Shown here: in pieces, positions 1-7,187 of the stretch | Numbering within the stretch: position 1 is the stretch's first letter | Layout: every line of letters begins with the position of its first letter | Assembly (NCBI RefSeq): GCF_014648655.1 | Contig: NZ_BMRN01000018.1 | Location: 62,001 to 126,000, forward strand | Direction of reading: 5' to 3' | Length of the DNA: 64,000 nucleotides | Source of the DNA: Streptomyces atratus | GTDB taxonomy: Bacteria > Actinomycetota > Actinomycetes > Streptomycetales > Streptomycetaceae | Notes under the pieces: model-generated | Told to the model about the DNA's origin: nothing | Seen by the model: the letters and a program-made list of their open reading frames with translations, nothing else | The model's database searches: none | Position numbers and translations under genes: made by a program

Positions 1-712
1 GCTGATCAGCAAACCCCTTCGAACCACCGCAAACCTCGGCGACCTCGCGGGGGTCCTCGGCCGTGAGATGCGCCTCAAGGCGCTCTACTTGGTCCGCCGG
101 GTCGTCTCCCGAGATCGGAAGGGTCATTCTGAACTGAAGCCAGGGACGGCCTTCCCTGATCGCGGAACGGCCGGGGTGGAACAGGAAGACGTTGATCTGG
201 TGAGGTTCCCAGTGCCAAGCTGAGACGGCTCCCAGTTCACATTCCCAGGTCGTCAGCCGGCCGACATGCTCCCGGAGCCTTTCCTCCAGAAGCCTGGCGA
301 CTGTTTGGGCCGGCCACTCCCAGCTGCGATCCGTCGAAGCCCGGCGGACCTCCACTTCGTACTGGTTGACGTCGAATCGGATCTCTGGGAGCTCGACATC
401 CTCTTGATACGGGTTGCGCCAGCCGCTCCAGATCACGTGTTGCCCTTCGCGCCTGACGGTCACGTAGACAGCGCCGCAGCATCCTTCCGTGCACTCGGCC
501 TCGGCAAGCCGAACCTCACGGGGGGTGTCTGTCGCGTGAAGCAACGTATCCGGCCCCAAGAGATACCGAGGGTCATCTGCTGGGCCCTCATCAAACACTT
601 CGGCCAGGATGTCTCGTCCGTTGATGATCGGTCGGCATTCCACGGCGCCCTGTCGGCTTCCCAGCGGTGGCACGACGATGCGGAGGGACAGTAGATGCGG
701 TTCTGTGGTCAT
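1..712 (-). CDS. hypothetical protein, C-terminus beyond left edge
   Basis: A frame open on the minus strand from an ATG at 712 to the window edge (237 codons, no stop) reads as a natural protein beginning MTTEPHLLSLRIVVPPLGSR. Codon third positions are G/C rich throughout, which the opposite-strand frames lack. It has a Cys cluster (AECTEGCCGAVYV) near residue 75 and a Trp-rich centre (IWSGWRNP, SWEWPA), and no signal peptide or membrane segment. I recognise no enzyme family; short proteins of this look are common as hypothetical genes in Streptomyces accessory DNA. The gene is 3'-partial only because the window ends. Function unknown. Confidence 0.7.
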   Translation of the reverse strand, partial: MTTEPHLLSLRIVVPPLGSRQGAVECRPIINGRDILAEVFDEGPADDPRYLLGPDTLLHATDTPREVRLAEAECTEGCCGAVYVTVRREGQHVIWSGWRNPYQEDVELPEIRFDVNQYEVEVRRASTDRSWEWPAQTVARLLEERLREHVGRLTTWECELGAVSAWHWEPHQINVFLFHPGRSAIREGRPWLQFRMTLPISGDDPADQVERLEAHLTAEDPREVAEVCGGSKGFADQ

Positions 713-730
713 TGGCTGATGGTCCCGGAG

Positions 731-1130
731 TCAGTGGCAGTTGTCCTGCGTGTTTCTGCTTGGGAGGACACGGGGGCCTCCGTCTTGGACATCTTTGCCC
801 GGGTGCGTCCGCACGCCGTGGGCTCGGGCGGCGAGGAAGTCGGCCCAGGAGGTTTTGTGGCGAACCCGGCCCAGCGGACGGCGGTGTCGGGGTGGAGGCC
901 GAGGAGGCTGGCGAGGACGGGTGCGGGCAGAACGCCAGCGAGCGCGACCAGGGCCGCGTTCCGGGCCAGCCTGGCGTCTATGCCGTGGGACAGAAGGTTC
1001 GAGCTGAGGCCGGTCTGCGAGGTGGGGCGGCTGGGGAAGAGCCAGGGTTCGCCGCGGTTGGTACGGGTGAGGGCAGCCCGGGTGCATGGCCCCGGCTGCG
1101 ATCCCCAGCGCCAGCCCGGCGTCGCGCCCG
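731..1130 (-). pseudogene. tyrosine-recombinase C-terminal remnant, frameshifted
   Basis: The minus strand encodes stretches such as RGEPWLFPSRP, GIDARLARNAALVALAGVLP and APVLASLLGLHPDTAVRWA. They resemble the C-terminal region of the large site-specific recombinases/integrases common in Streptomyces (WLFP motif, helical LADLLGLH.TAVRW segment). After VRWAGFATK the frame changes to TSWADFLAARA, the expected continuation of the family. The break is in a run of four T at 853-856 on the plus strand; one extra base would restore the frame. The N-terminal core-binding part and most of the catalytic domain are absent upstream. I read this as a truncated, decayed gene. A sequencing error could explain the frameshift but not the truncation. 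Confidence 0.5.
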
Positions 1131-1361
1131 AGCACCACGTCGACCAGGACCAGCTCTCCAGCACCTGAGAACCCGTCACCATCTGTGTTCGAGCGGTCAC
1201 AGGAATGGGGCTTGCGCGGCTAACCCCCAGATCTGATAGAAGCCCGTGCAAACCGGGAAAACCGCCGCTCAGAGCCAAGTTGCGCGGCTAACCCCCGTCC
1301 GTTCCAAAGTGCTGCCACGCGCCGCACGACACCCGTGTGGCACAGACACAGGAGCAGCACC

Positions 1362-1544
1362 ATGAGCAAGCGCACGACAGCCCGCCACCAGCCCGCGAAG
1401 AAGCAAGAAGAGCCGCAGCCCGACGTAGAGTTCAGGGCCCGCGGATTCCACGTCATCCTCAACAAGGTCCCGTGGAAGGTTCTCACCGCACTCGCGGCCG
1501 CCATCATGACCAAGCTGATCAGCGGTCACACCTGGATGCTCTGA
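1362..1544 (+). CDS. mini-gene A, 60-aa basic/hydrophobic protein
   Basis: The ATG at 1362 follows a GGAG motif with 7 nt spacing and opens 60 codons. The N-terminal half is charged and basic (MSKRTTARHQPAKKQEE). The C-terminal half contains a hydrophobic helix (VPWKVLTALAAAIMTKLI) and ends SGHTWML. That amphipathic to membrane-like tail suggests a small membrane-associated protein; no family was recognised. The gene is isolated and is followed at once by a nested inverted repeat (1545-1617), so it looks like a single-gene transcription unit. A second mini-gene at 2783 has a similar layout and also ends in an HTW-containing tail. Function unknown. Confidence 0.55.
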   Translation: MSKRTTARHQPAKKQEEPQPDVEFRARGFHVILNKVPWKVLTALAAAIMTKLISGHTWML

Positions 1545-1617
1545 CCTGACAAGTGGGTTGGCCCAGCGGAACGTGCGAAGTGACCGCAGGGCCAACCAAG
1601 AGCACCGTCCTGTCAGG
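1545..1617. terminator. nested hairpin after mini-gene A
   Basis: CCTGACA (1545-1551) pairs with TGTCAGG (1611-1617). Inside it GTTGGCCC (1557-1564) pairs with GGGCCAAC (1589-1596). The structure begins right after the stop codon and has no U tract, as is usual for actinomycete terminators. Confidence 0.5.
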
Positions 1618-1851
1618 GCTGTGCGACATCCCGTGGTTCCCCTGAGCCGCGCTGAGCCCCTGTGGATGTCAGGCGAGGCGATTTGTGCTGCCGGCGACAG
1701 GGTCTGTTCTGGGTAGGACACCGGCCAGCCCCGAGGCGGAGACGTCGGCTCGGTTCACTGACCTGGAGTCGCCGCTCGCCGAACTCGATGTGCTGTGGCA
1801 GAGGGTGAGGGTGGACGATGCGACGGACAGGTCCAAGAGGTTGTGAGCGCG
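1618..1851. other. no gene recognised
   Basis: Between the mini-gene hairpin and the next plausible start I see no ORF with convincing codon usage on either strand. Frames here end in early stops or are shadows of the following gene. Confidence 0.4.
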
Positions 1852-2268
1852 ATGGGTGAGAGGGCAGACGGTCTGAGGGAGCCGCGCAGCCAGCGGGAGT
1901 ACGCGGTGTCAGCAGGCGATCAGCTGGTGCTGTGGCACGGGCGCAGACGTCCGGGGCTGCTGGACGACCCGCTGCGGACCCGGGCGGTGGTACTGCTCGC
2001 GTCGTGTCTTGCCGATCGTGCCGAAGCCGCAGGCCTGGAGGGTCCGGCGGTTGCCAAGGTGCCGCTGGCCGATGTGGTGACCGTGCTGGACCGGTACCCG
2101 GACGCTGTCGGCGGGGACATCGTCGACGAGCTCCTGAGCGCCTTCGGGCAGCCGGAGTTCGATGCCGTCCGTCAGGCGGTACGCGAGACCCTGGTGTACC
2201 ACCTGGCCGACTCCGGTCCGCATGCCCGCATTGCGGACCGGCGCCAGGCCCCGGTGCCAGGCAGTTGA
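1852..2268 (+). CDS. hypothetical protein, 138 aa
   Basis: This frame has strong third-position G/C bias and reads as a soluble alpha-helical protein: GDQLVLWHGRRRPGLLDDPL, then a regular helical block with DVVTVLDRYPDAVGGDIVDE and FDAVRQAVRETLVYHLAD. I place the start at ATG 1852, but GTG 1843 with an AAGAGG upstream, or an earlier in-frame start near 1795, cannot be excluded. No signal peptide, transmembrane helix or catalytic motif is visible. No family recognised. It is flanked by DNA with little coding signal, which suits an accessory-region gene. Confidence 0.5.
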   Translation: MGERADGLREPRSQREYAVSAGDQLVLWHGRRRPGLLDDPLRTRAVVLLASCLADRAEAAGLEGPAVAKVPLADVVTVLDRYPDAVGGDIVDELLSAFGQPEFDAVRQAVRETLVYHLADSGPHARIADRRQAPVPGS

Positions 2269-2701
2269 GCAAGAGTCAGGTTCCTGATTCCCGTTGCAGA
2301 CTGTCGGGATGAGCACGATGCGCCGACGTCTCGGCACCGGTCCCAGTACGCCCAAATCGTTCCCGGTCTCGGGCGGTTCCCCGAGGCTGCTGCCTGCCGA
2401 ACGCACTGGCCCCGGCGATCCCCAAGAGGCCGCTCGTGAAGGTGAAGCCGTCTCCGTACAGAAGGGCCGGCGGGCGCTGGGGGACGGTGCGTCGGGGCTG
2501 TGGACCAGCTCCGACGAGGTGGAAAATGCCCGCTGACCTGCACCATTCCCGAGAAGCGCGCTCGCCTAATTCTTAAGCCTTGCGTGGCGTAGAGGAATTG
2601 CCTGACTGATTAAGGGTCCAGCCTCCGTCGGTCGCCGTTGTCGGCCGTTGTCTGCCATTGTTGCGAGGGTGCCATGAGAGAGCCTTTTGGGGTCTTCACA
2701 T
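2269..2701. other. weak coding signal, possible degenerate gene
   Basis: A 75-codon plus-strand frame starts at ATG 2309 and ends at 2536, but the coding character jumps between frames: frame one carries MSTMRRRLGTGPSTPKSFPV, and a different frame near 2400 reads LAPAIPKRPLVKVKPS with good codon bias. This looks like a decayed gene with indels. From about 2560 the composition becomes AT-richer and no gene is seen. Confidence 0.25.
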
Positions 2702-2721
2702 GGTGTACTCTCCATTACACC
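2702..2721. promoter_or_regulatory. inverted repeat GGTGTA-N8-TACACC
   Basis: A perfect 6-bp inverted repeat with an 8-nt centre lies 62 bp upstream of mini-gene B in an AT-richer stretch. It is a candidate operator; no regulator can be assigned. Confidence 0.3.
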
Positions 2722-2782
2722 TCCCGACGGTTTTCCCTGAGGTAGAGCCCAGCTGGATCTATCCAGTGAGGGGAGGTGACAG

Positions 2783-2923
2783 GTGTCCGGTGACACGCCC
2801 CGTCAGGGCGAGGAGCCGGTGAGGACGAAGCTCCAGCGCGCCGCAGACGCGGCAAAGCTGGGGGCGAGCTTGCTCCAGGCCGCGTACTACGTGGTTCACA
2901 CGTGGAGCATCTGGCCCCTGTAA
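2783..2923 (+). CDS. mini-gene B, 46-aa protein
   Basis: GTG at 2783 is preceded by GGGGAGGTGACAG, an excellent ribosome-binding site. The 46-residue product starts VSGDTPRQGEEPVRTKLQRA and continues AADAAKLGASLLQAAYYVV, then HTWSIWPL. The C-terminal half can form a hydrophobic helix with a Trp-rich end, as in mini-gene A (1362-1544). The strong RBS, the hairpins immediately after the stop and the inverted repeat upstream support a real transcription unit. It is too short for family assignment. A small membrane peptide or toxin-like peptide is possible, but nothing in the sequence proves either. Confidence 0.5.
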   Translation: MSGDTPRQGEEPVRTKLQRAADAAKLGASLLQAAYYVVHTWSIWPL

Positions 2924-2928
2924 GTGCT

Positions 2929-3016
2929 GATGGGCCCACCCCGGCCAGGGTGGACCCATCGGTAGTCCGATCACCGGGGACCCCGTGTTTCGCTGTCTGG
3001 CGGAGGCACGGGGTCC
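2929..3016. terminator. two strong hairpins after mini-gene B
   Basis: First hairpin: arms 2929-2941 and 2948-2960 pair over 13 positions with one G.T wobble and a 6-nt loop. Second: GGACCCCGTG (2978-2987) and CACGGGGTCC (3007-3016) pair perfectly over 10 bp. The first begins 5 nt after the stop codon, as expected of a terminator. Confidence 0.6.
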
Positions 3017-3039
3017 AGTCATGTTCCGGACCAGAAGCT

Positions 3040-3178
3040 GAGCTACGTATCCGTAGCTCGCTGCTTGTACGGGCAGAGTACCACTTAGATAGCATCTAAG
3101 TGGTCATTACTGCATTAGTCGATTAGCGATGCGACTAGATACGCCACCGCCATTGCCGTTAGCGCGCATTAATAATGC
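3040..3178. repeat. cluster of perfect palindromes in AT-rich DNA
   Basis: Four inverted repeats lie in 140 bp. GAGCTACG/CGTAGCTC is at 3040-3059 (4-nt loop). ACCACTTAGAT/ATCTAAGTGGT is at 3080-3104 (11-bp arms, 3-nt loop). TAGTCG/CGACTA is at 3116-3137. GCATTA/TAATGC is at 3166-3178 (1-nt centre). The 11-bp palindrome is long enough to be a regulator-binding or replication-related site. No gene occupies this stretch. Confidence 0.55.
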
Positions 3179-3340
3179 CGCTCACTCATCAAATAGCTGC
3201 AGAAATCCAATGAGGCTCCTGAATATTGATCGGGGCAAGTACCCTAAACATGGGGTAGATGGATTTCGATGTGCATGCACCGGTCAGGTACATGGGCGAG
3301 GACGCAGGCGCAGTCGAGCGGGATGCACCCCGCGGCCGAG

Positions 3341-3854
3341 TTGACCGGTCAAGGAGTGCGCAATCGGCTGCACCGGATGCAGCCGCCAGACGCCCGGTGC
3401 AGCTGTGTCGAGTGGACCGAGCACATAAGTGATCAAGGTGTGGCTCACCCGTCTCACCGGCCCCCAGCCGGTGAGACACCCAGTGAGCAGCCAGGGGGGA
3501 GAGACGGACAGGCGAGGATGCCGCGGCCAGTGTCCGGACACAGCCCGAATCCATGTGAAGCGACGTCCGACGACGCCCGTCGCAGATCCTGACGACGCCC
3601 GTGACACCGCGTCGGACACGGTTGAGGGCTCCCGGGAGAGTGTCCGGAGACAGATGTCTGTCTCTCTCCGACGCGTGACGGCTCCCGTCACACCGGCGTA
3701 TTACCTCTCACCGATGCTGTACTACGCGCGTCGGGCACAGGTGTCGGACACGGTTGGGGGCCCCGGCCAGTGTCCGGACACGGGTGTCCGCCGTTCTGTC
3801 CGACGCCCGTCGGACAGGCGTCAGACGGGCGTCGTCAGGCGTCGGACAGAACGG
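3341..3854. repeat. palindrome and TGTC(C/G)GACA repeat array
   Basis: This gene-free region contains palindrome TTGACCGGTCAA (3341-3352); CGGCTGCA/TGCAGCCG (3365-3385); GTCTCACCGGC/GCCGGTGAGAC (3451-3477, 5-nt loop); GTGTCCGGACAC twice (3530-3541, 3770-3781); GAGACAGA/TCTGTCTC (3647-3664); CTGTCCGACG/CGTCGGACAG (3796-3817); and CCGTTCTGTCCGACGCC (3791-3807) with its exact inverse at 3838-3854. A direct repeat beginning GTCGGACACGGTTG starts at 3611 and 3743. At least eight copies of a TGTC(C)GGACA or GTCGGACA core are present. Repeated cores plus nested palindromes resemble an iteron, partition or telomere-like control region of a mobile replicon; the function is inferred only from architecture. 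Confidence 0.6.
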
Positions 3855-3938
3855 GCCGGATGAGCTGGGGCGAGGCGACGGGCGCCTCAGGAGGAGCACG
3901 CGAGGGGCGCCCCCCCCCACAGAGGTCTGAGCCGGGCA

Positions 3939-3997
3939 ATTGACTGCGGCTGCCTAGTCAATGACAGCGGTCCATGGGTCCATTGACCGCAGCTGCC
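3939..3997. repeat. 16-bp imperfect direct repeat
   Basis: ATTGACTGCGGCTGCC (3939-3954) recurs as ATTGACCGCAGCTGCC (3982-3997), 14 of 16 positions identical, 43 bp apart. GCGGTC and GACCGC between and within the copies add a partial inverted relation. The repeat follows directly on the palindrome array. Confidence 0.4.
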
Positions 3998-4144
3998 CCT
4001 GCGGCCGAGCGCAGCTCAGTGCCCGCTTGCCGGGTGCAGCCGGCTGCGGTCCCGGGTACGTCCGAGGTACGTCCCAGGTGCGTTGGCGATCTGTCCCAGG
4101 AGGTCCTAGTGCACCGCGGTGCCTTCGAGAAACCCTCGATTCGC

Positions 4145-4459
4145 TCAGGCACGAGGCCCCCCAAATGGGTGACGGGGCAACAGAAAACCGAGGTGCTCTC
4201 CCCGCAGCTCATCGAGGGCGATAACCCTCCGACAAACAGCTTCGTCTCGCTCCTGGAATTTCCCTGCCGAACCGGCGAAACCCTCCTGGCCGACAATCCC
4301 GATGAAAGCGTTGATCAAGGTGGAGTGGTCACCGTCCTGCCTGGGACCAGCCTGCAGGCCGCCCTCGGTGGCCGCGTGCTCCTCGTCCGGGTGACGGCTG
4401 CTCAGTCCGGTAGTGACCCCACTCCCGCCGGCCTGAGGCTTGAGCCATGTCTGAAGCAA
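4145..4459 (-). CDS. doubtful hypothetical protein, 104 aa
   Basis: Of the overlapping frames between 3.96 and 4.51 kb, this minus-strand frame has the more plausible codon third positions and an ordinary amino-acid mix (DGDHSTLINAFIGIVGQEGF, AVCRRVIALDELRGEHLGFL). It overlaps the start of the zinc-ribbon gene on the other strand by 13 bp. No RBS of quality, family or motif was recognised. A plus-strand 177-codon frame (3974-4507) is an alternative but looks less coding-like. Confidence 0.25.
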   Translation of the reverse strand: MLQTWLKPQAGGSGVTTGLSSRHPDEEHAATEGGLQAGPRQDGDHSTLINAFIGIVGQEGFAGSAGKFQERDEAVCRRVIALDELRGEHLGFLLPRHPFGGPRA

Positions 4460-4659
4460 GTGCTGGCAGCAGCGTTCCGACTCCGTGCGCCTGGTGCGGG
4501 AAGCTGAAACCCGACAGCTTGGGCACGAAGCCTTGGAAGTACTGCGGACGGGCGTGTGTGCAACGCGCTTATGAGGAGCGGGTAGTGAAGAGGCGGATGG
4601 CGACTGCGCTGGGCCCCTGGGTGCTCCCGTACCCCGAGGAACCTGGAGAACCGTCGTAA
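4447..4659 (+). CDS. small zinc-ribbon-like protein, 70 aa
   Basis: The 70-residue product carries two cysteine pairs, CAWC near residue 14 and YCGRAC near residue 33, separated by about 16 residues including KPWK. This is a treble-clef/zinc-ribbon style metal site of the kind seen in small Streptomyces proteins and zinc-finger domains that recognise nucleic acid. The rest is basic (RVVKRRM) and Pro-rich at the C-terminus. A start at ATG 4447 is preceded by GAGG about 10 nt upstream. A perfect hairpin at 4731 follows the gene. DNA or RNA binding is a reasonable inference, not demonstrated. Confidence 0.6.
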   Translation: MSEASAGSSVPTPCAWCGKLKPDSLGTKPWKYCGRACVQRAYEERVVKRRMATALGPWVLPYPEEPGEPS

Positions 4660-4730
4660 GCTTGAAGGAGGCGATCTCGTCAGGTGAGGCCCGCGGAGGC
4701 GTTGTCGTCCCAGCCGTCGTCGCGCTGCAT

Positions 4731-4766
4731 GGCAGCCGGATGTTGGAACGCCGTCATCCGGCTGCC
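4731..4766. terminator. 12-bp perfect hairpin between convergent genes
   Basis: GGCAGCCGGATG (4731-4742) and CATCCGGCTGCC (4755-4766) pair perfectly around a 12-nt loop. The hairpin sits between the plus-strand zinc-ribbon gene and the minus-strand recombinase operon and could stop transcription from both sides. Confidence 0.6.
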
Positions 4767-4802
4767 GGCGTGTTCAAGAAGCGTGTGCGTCCTGGCTTCA
4801 GA

Positions 4803-5653
4803 TCAGGGAGTACGGATGACGGCGCCGGATGCGAACCACTGCACGAGCGTGGCTGCGAGGTGGAGGCCGGCCCGCGCGGCTTCCAGTGTCTCCGGCACGG
4901 TCGGGGTCTGCTTGCCGTGTCGTGAAGTCTGCCCGTCCCATAGAGCGCGCATCATGGCTTCCACCGGGGCGATCGCGTCGTTCGAGGACTGTGTGGAGAG
5001 CGCGGTCGTGAACTTGGCCCGGGCGTTGCCCTTGAACTTCCCGAGCATCGTGCCGAGTGTGGCCCTGCCGTGGTTCGGCTGGACGACCGAGTGCGCCGCG
5101 CATCCGACTGCCTTGATCGCCTCGCTGTAGGCCCGCACCGGATCGGGGTGCAGCCCGTATGCGGCCCCCCATGCGGTGGCCAGGTGCTCTGCTGCGGACC
5201 CGGCGGCCGGGGCCGCGTCTGCGTCTACGACGGCCTGGCTCACGGCGTCGCGCACCGCCGGGGTGATGCGTTCCTCCAGACCGTCCCCGTCCTGGTTGAC
5301 CCAGTACGCCGATCCGCCGGCGTCGAGCAGCTCTTCCAGGGTCTCCCAGTCCTCGTTGCCGAACCAGTTGTCTCTTCGTTCGAGAAGCCGAGGACAACGT
5401 CGATGACATCGAGCAGATCCCAGCCGGTCTGGGAGGTAAGCGCGGTGAGCGCGGTTGTCTGCTTGGGCGGGGCTATCCGTGAAGCTTCCCCTTGATCGTG
5501 GACACCTGGAGACTGGGACCTGAGCGGTTCCAGAGGAAGTAGTGCCAGGTGGGAAGCAAGTACGGCCTTGGGGACCAACGGAACAGCCATTAGCGCTAAG
5601 CCGGTGATCTTGGCCTGGGCCGCCACCCGCGCGCCACCACCCTCAGTCCTCAT
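4803..5653 (-). pseudogene. third gene of recombinase operon, frameshifted
   Basis: From ATG 5653 the frame reads MRTEGGGARVAAQAKITG and then WDLLDVIDVVLGFSNEE, after which sense is lost. The adjacent frame continues DNWFGNEDWETLEELLDAGG through LGTMLGKFKGNARAKFTTAL to the stop at 4803. Inserting one G (C on the plus strand) near 5372 would join the two as NEEDNWFGNEDW. The joined protein would be about 283 residues, mostly helical, with no recognised family. The start overlaps the end of the preceding gene by 11 nt, so the three genes were translationally coupled. The result is either a real single-base deletion or a sequencing error; the downstream half keeps good codon usage, so the event is recent. 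Confidence 0.6.
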
Positions 5654-5975
5654 CTCCCGCTGTCGTCTCGCTGACGAGCCGGAGGGCGGGGCGCTGTGGG
5701 GCGAACTCGCCGAGTTCCAGCGCCGCCTCGCGCCAGTTGGCGGCGAGCTGGAGCAGCCGTTCACTGTCGTGGCGGTAGCCGGGCGGCGGGGTGTCCGGGA
5801 CGGTGGGCCAGAGGATGGTGGCGGCGAACCGGAGCCCGTGCATGGCGGCGGTCGCGTGAGCGTCGATGCTCCCGCCTTCCAGGCGCCGCAGCATGTCGAG
5901 CCGGGTGGCGGCGTCGAGGAGTTCGTCGTACACCTTCGCGTATTCCTGCGCGCGTACGGTGGCGAGGTCATCCAC
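5643..5975 (-). CDS. hypothetical protein of recombinase operon, 110 aa
   Basis: I choose GTG 5975, which overlaps the stop of the serine recombinase (GTGGATGA) and has GAAGG about 8 nt upstream; longer versions would run through the recombinase frame. The protein is helical: VDDLATVRAQEYAKVYDELL, DAATRLDMLRRLEGGSIDAH, then TAAMHGLRFAATILWPTVPD and a C-terminal helix ending TTAGDED. No catalytic motif is visible. Its coupling to the recombinase on one side and the frameshifted gene on the other suggests an accessory factor of the same mobile unit. Family not recognised. Confidence 0.6.
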   Translation of the reverse strand: MDDLATVRAQEYAKVYDELLDAATRLDMLRRLEGGSIDAHATAAMHGLRFAATILWPTVPDTPPPGYRHDSERLLQLAANWREAALELGEFAPQRPALRLVSETTAGDED

Positions 5976-6981
5976 GTCGGGTGCCTTCGGCGTTCGGGTG
6001 GGGCTGAGCCTGGAGCCGTTCGCGCAGGTCGATCTCCTCGGGGGTGAGCGGGTCTTCGGGCCGGCGGATGCGGACGGGCTTGGGCCGCAGCGGCAGGCCA
6101 TCGTCCGCGGCGGCCTCGGCCTCGGCGAGTGCTCGGTACAGAGAGGCCACCGAGGGGGACGTGCCCGCGTTCTTCCCGACCTTGATGGTGAGCTTCTTCG
6201 CGATCTCCGGAACAGGGACGCCCTTGTCCTTCAGCGCGACGGCGAAGGTGAGCATGTCGTCGTCGATGACCTTCGGCCGCCCGCCGTGGTTGCCCTTGGA
6301 CGCGGCGATGACCTGGCCTTCGAGGGTCTTCTCCCGGATGTAGTTGCGCTCGATCTGTCCGGCGACGGCGAGCACGGCGAAGAACATCGCGCCCATGCCG
6401 TTGGGGTCGTAGATCCCGGTGAGCGGGCCGGTGAGGAGTTCGAGCTGGATGCCGCCGGCCTGGAGCTCGGCGGACAAGGTCATCAGCTCGGCCGCGTTCC
6501 TGGCCAGACGCTTCAGCTCGTGCACCGTGAAGATGACCGGCGTCTCGGGGGCGGCCTCCTTGAACTGGTGGGCCAGCGCGAGCGCCTTCTCCAGCTCGGG
6601 CCGTACCTTGACCCGGGTGCTGATCTGCTCCTTGAAGACCTTGTGGCACTCGGCCCGGTGCAGGGCTTCGAGCTGGCTCGCCAGCTCCTGGCGGGCGGTC
6701 GATGTCCTGGCGTACCCGATCCTCACCGGCCGCTCGGTGCGGGGCGCTGGAACGACGGCGAGCGCCGGGCCCTGCTTCCACGCGCGGCCCGGGTGCCGGT
6801 CGGCGGGGACGGGGATCTCCAGTTCCTCGCGGAGCGCGGGAACGAGGACGAAGCGTGGGGTGTGGTACTTCGCGGCGGTCTTCCCGCCCCGGGTGCGGCA
6901 GGCGCTGCCGGCGGGCGCGTCACATTTCGCGCAGTCGTGACGTTCTACCGCAAGTGCGGCCTGATCGGGCGTGAGGTCCAT
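5968..6981 (-). CDS. serine recombinase with N-terminal zinc motif
   Basis: A 337-residue resolvase/invertase-family recombinase. Residues 1-45 hold a metal-binding pattern (C17, C20, C28, H40; CAKCDAPAGSACR). The catalytic domain starts at RIGYARTS, with the expected nucleophile Ser94, followed by the family's conserved stretches HELKRLARNAAEL and MGAMFFAVLAVAGQIERNYI. GNHGGRPKVIDDD introduces a C-terminal helix-turn-helix region (PVPEIAKKLTIKVGKNAGTS). A basic, Pro-rich tail follows. Length suits a small serine recombinase with an added zinc module rather than a large serine integrase. It leads a three-gene minus-strand operon. DNA inversion, resolution or transposition of its element is the likely role; the target site is unknown, but an inverted repeat lies upstream at 7085. 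Confidence 0.85.
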   Translation of the reverse strand: MDLTPDQAALAVERHDCAKCDAPAGSACRTRGGKTAAKYHTPRFVLVPALREELEIPVPADRHPGRAWKQGPALAVVPAPRTERPVRIGYARTSTARQELASQLEALHRAECHKVFKEQISTRVKVRPELEKALALAHQFKEAAPETPVIFTVHELKRLARNAAELMTLSAELQAGGIQLELLTGPLTGIYDPNGMGAMFFAVLAVAGQIERNYIREKTLEGQVIAASKGNHGGRPKVIDDDMLTFAVALKDKGVPVPEIAKKLTIKVGKNAGTSPSVASLYRALAEAEAAADDGLPLRPKPVRIRRPEDPLTPEEIDLRERLQAQPHPNAEGTRRG

Positions 6982-7084
6982 GCGGGAAGTCTCTCAGAAG
7001 TGCCTCGCACAACGTGCGGGTTTCGAGAGGGCTTTTGCGAGTGGCGACCTGCGGAAATGCGATCACCCGGGGGCCGTTCTCAGG

Positions 7085-7112
7085 ACTCTCACAGATGGTC
7101 GTTTGTGAGAGT
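7085..7112. repeat. 9-bp inverted repeat upstream of recombinase
   Basis: ACTCTCACA (7085-7093) and TGTGAGAGT (7104-7112) are perfect inverted arms around 10 nt, in the 206-bp gap between the recombinase start (6981) and the end of the AraC-type gene (7188). It could be a recombination sub-site, an operator or a terminator for the AraC gene. Confidence 0.4.
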
Positions 7113-7187
7113 GGCCCGCTGTGAGACCCGTGGCCCCGCGTGGACGGTCGTGGATGCCCGCTGCGGCCCGCCGGTCAGGCTCACCGG

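Noticed and set aside
2566..3095. Minus-strand ORFs across mini-gene B
   Set aside because: They have poor codon use and run through strong hairpins and the excellent RBS of mini-gene B.
3341..3854. CRISPR array
   Set aside because: Repeats are short, irregularly spaced and palindromic, without uniform spacers; no cas genes are nearby.
3040..3854. True Streptomyces chromosome telomere
   Set aside because: Palindromes are dense, but the sequence is internal, lacks the known terminal consensus start and has no tap/tpg genes next to it; kept only as a possibility for a plasmid-type region.
3974..4507. 177-codon plus-strand gene
   Set aside because: Codon third positions are not biased as in neighbouring genes, there is no RBS, and it overlaps the zinc-ribbon gene start.
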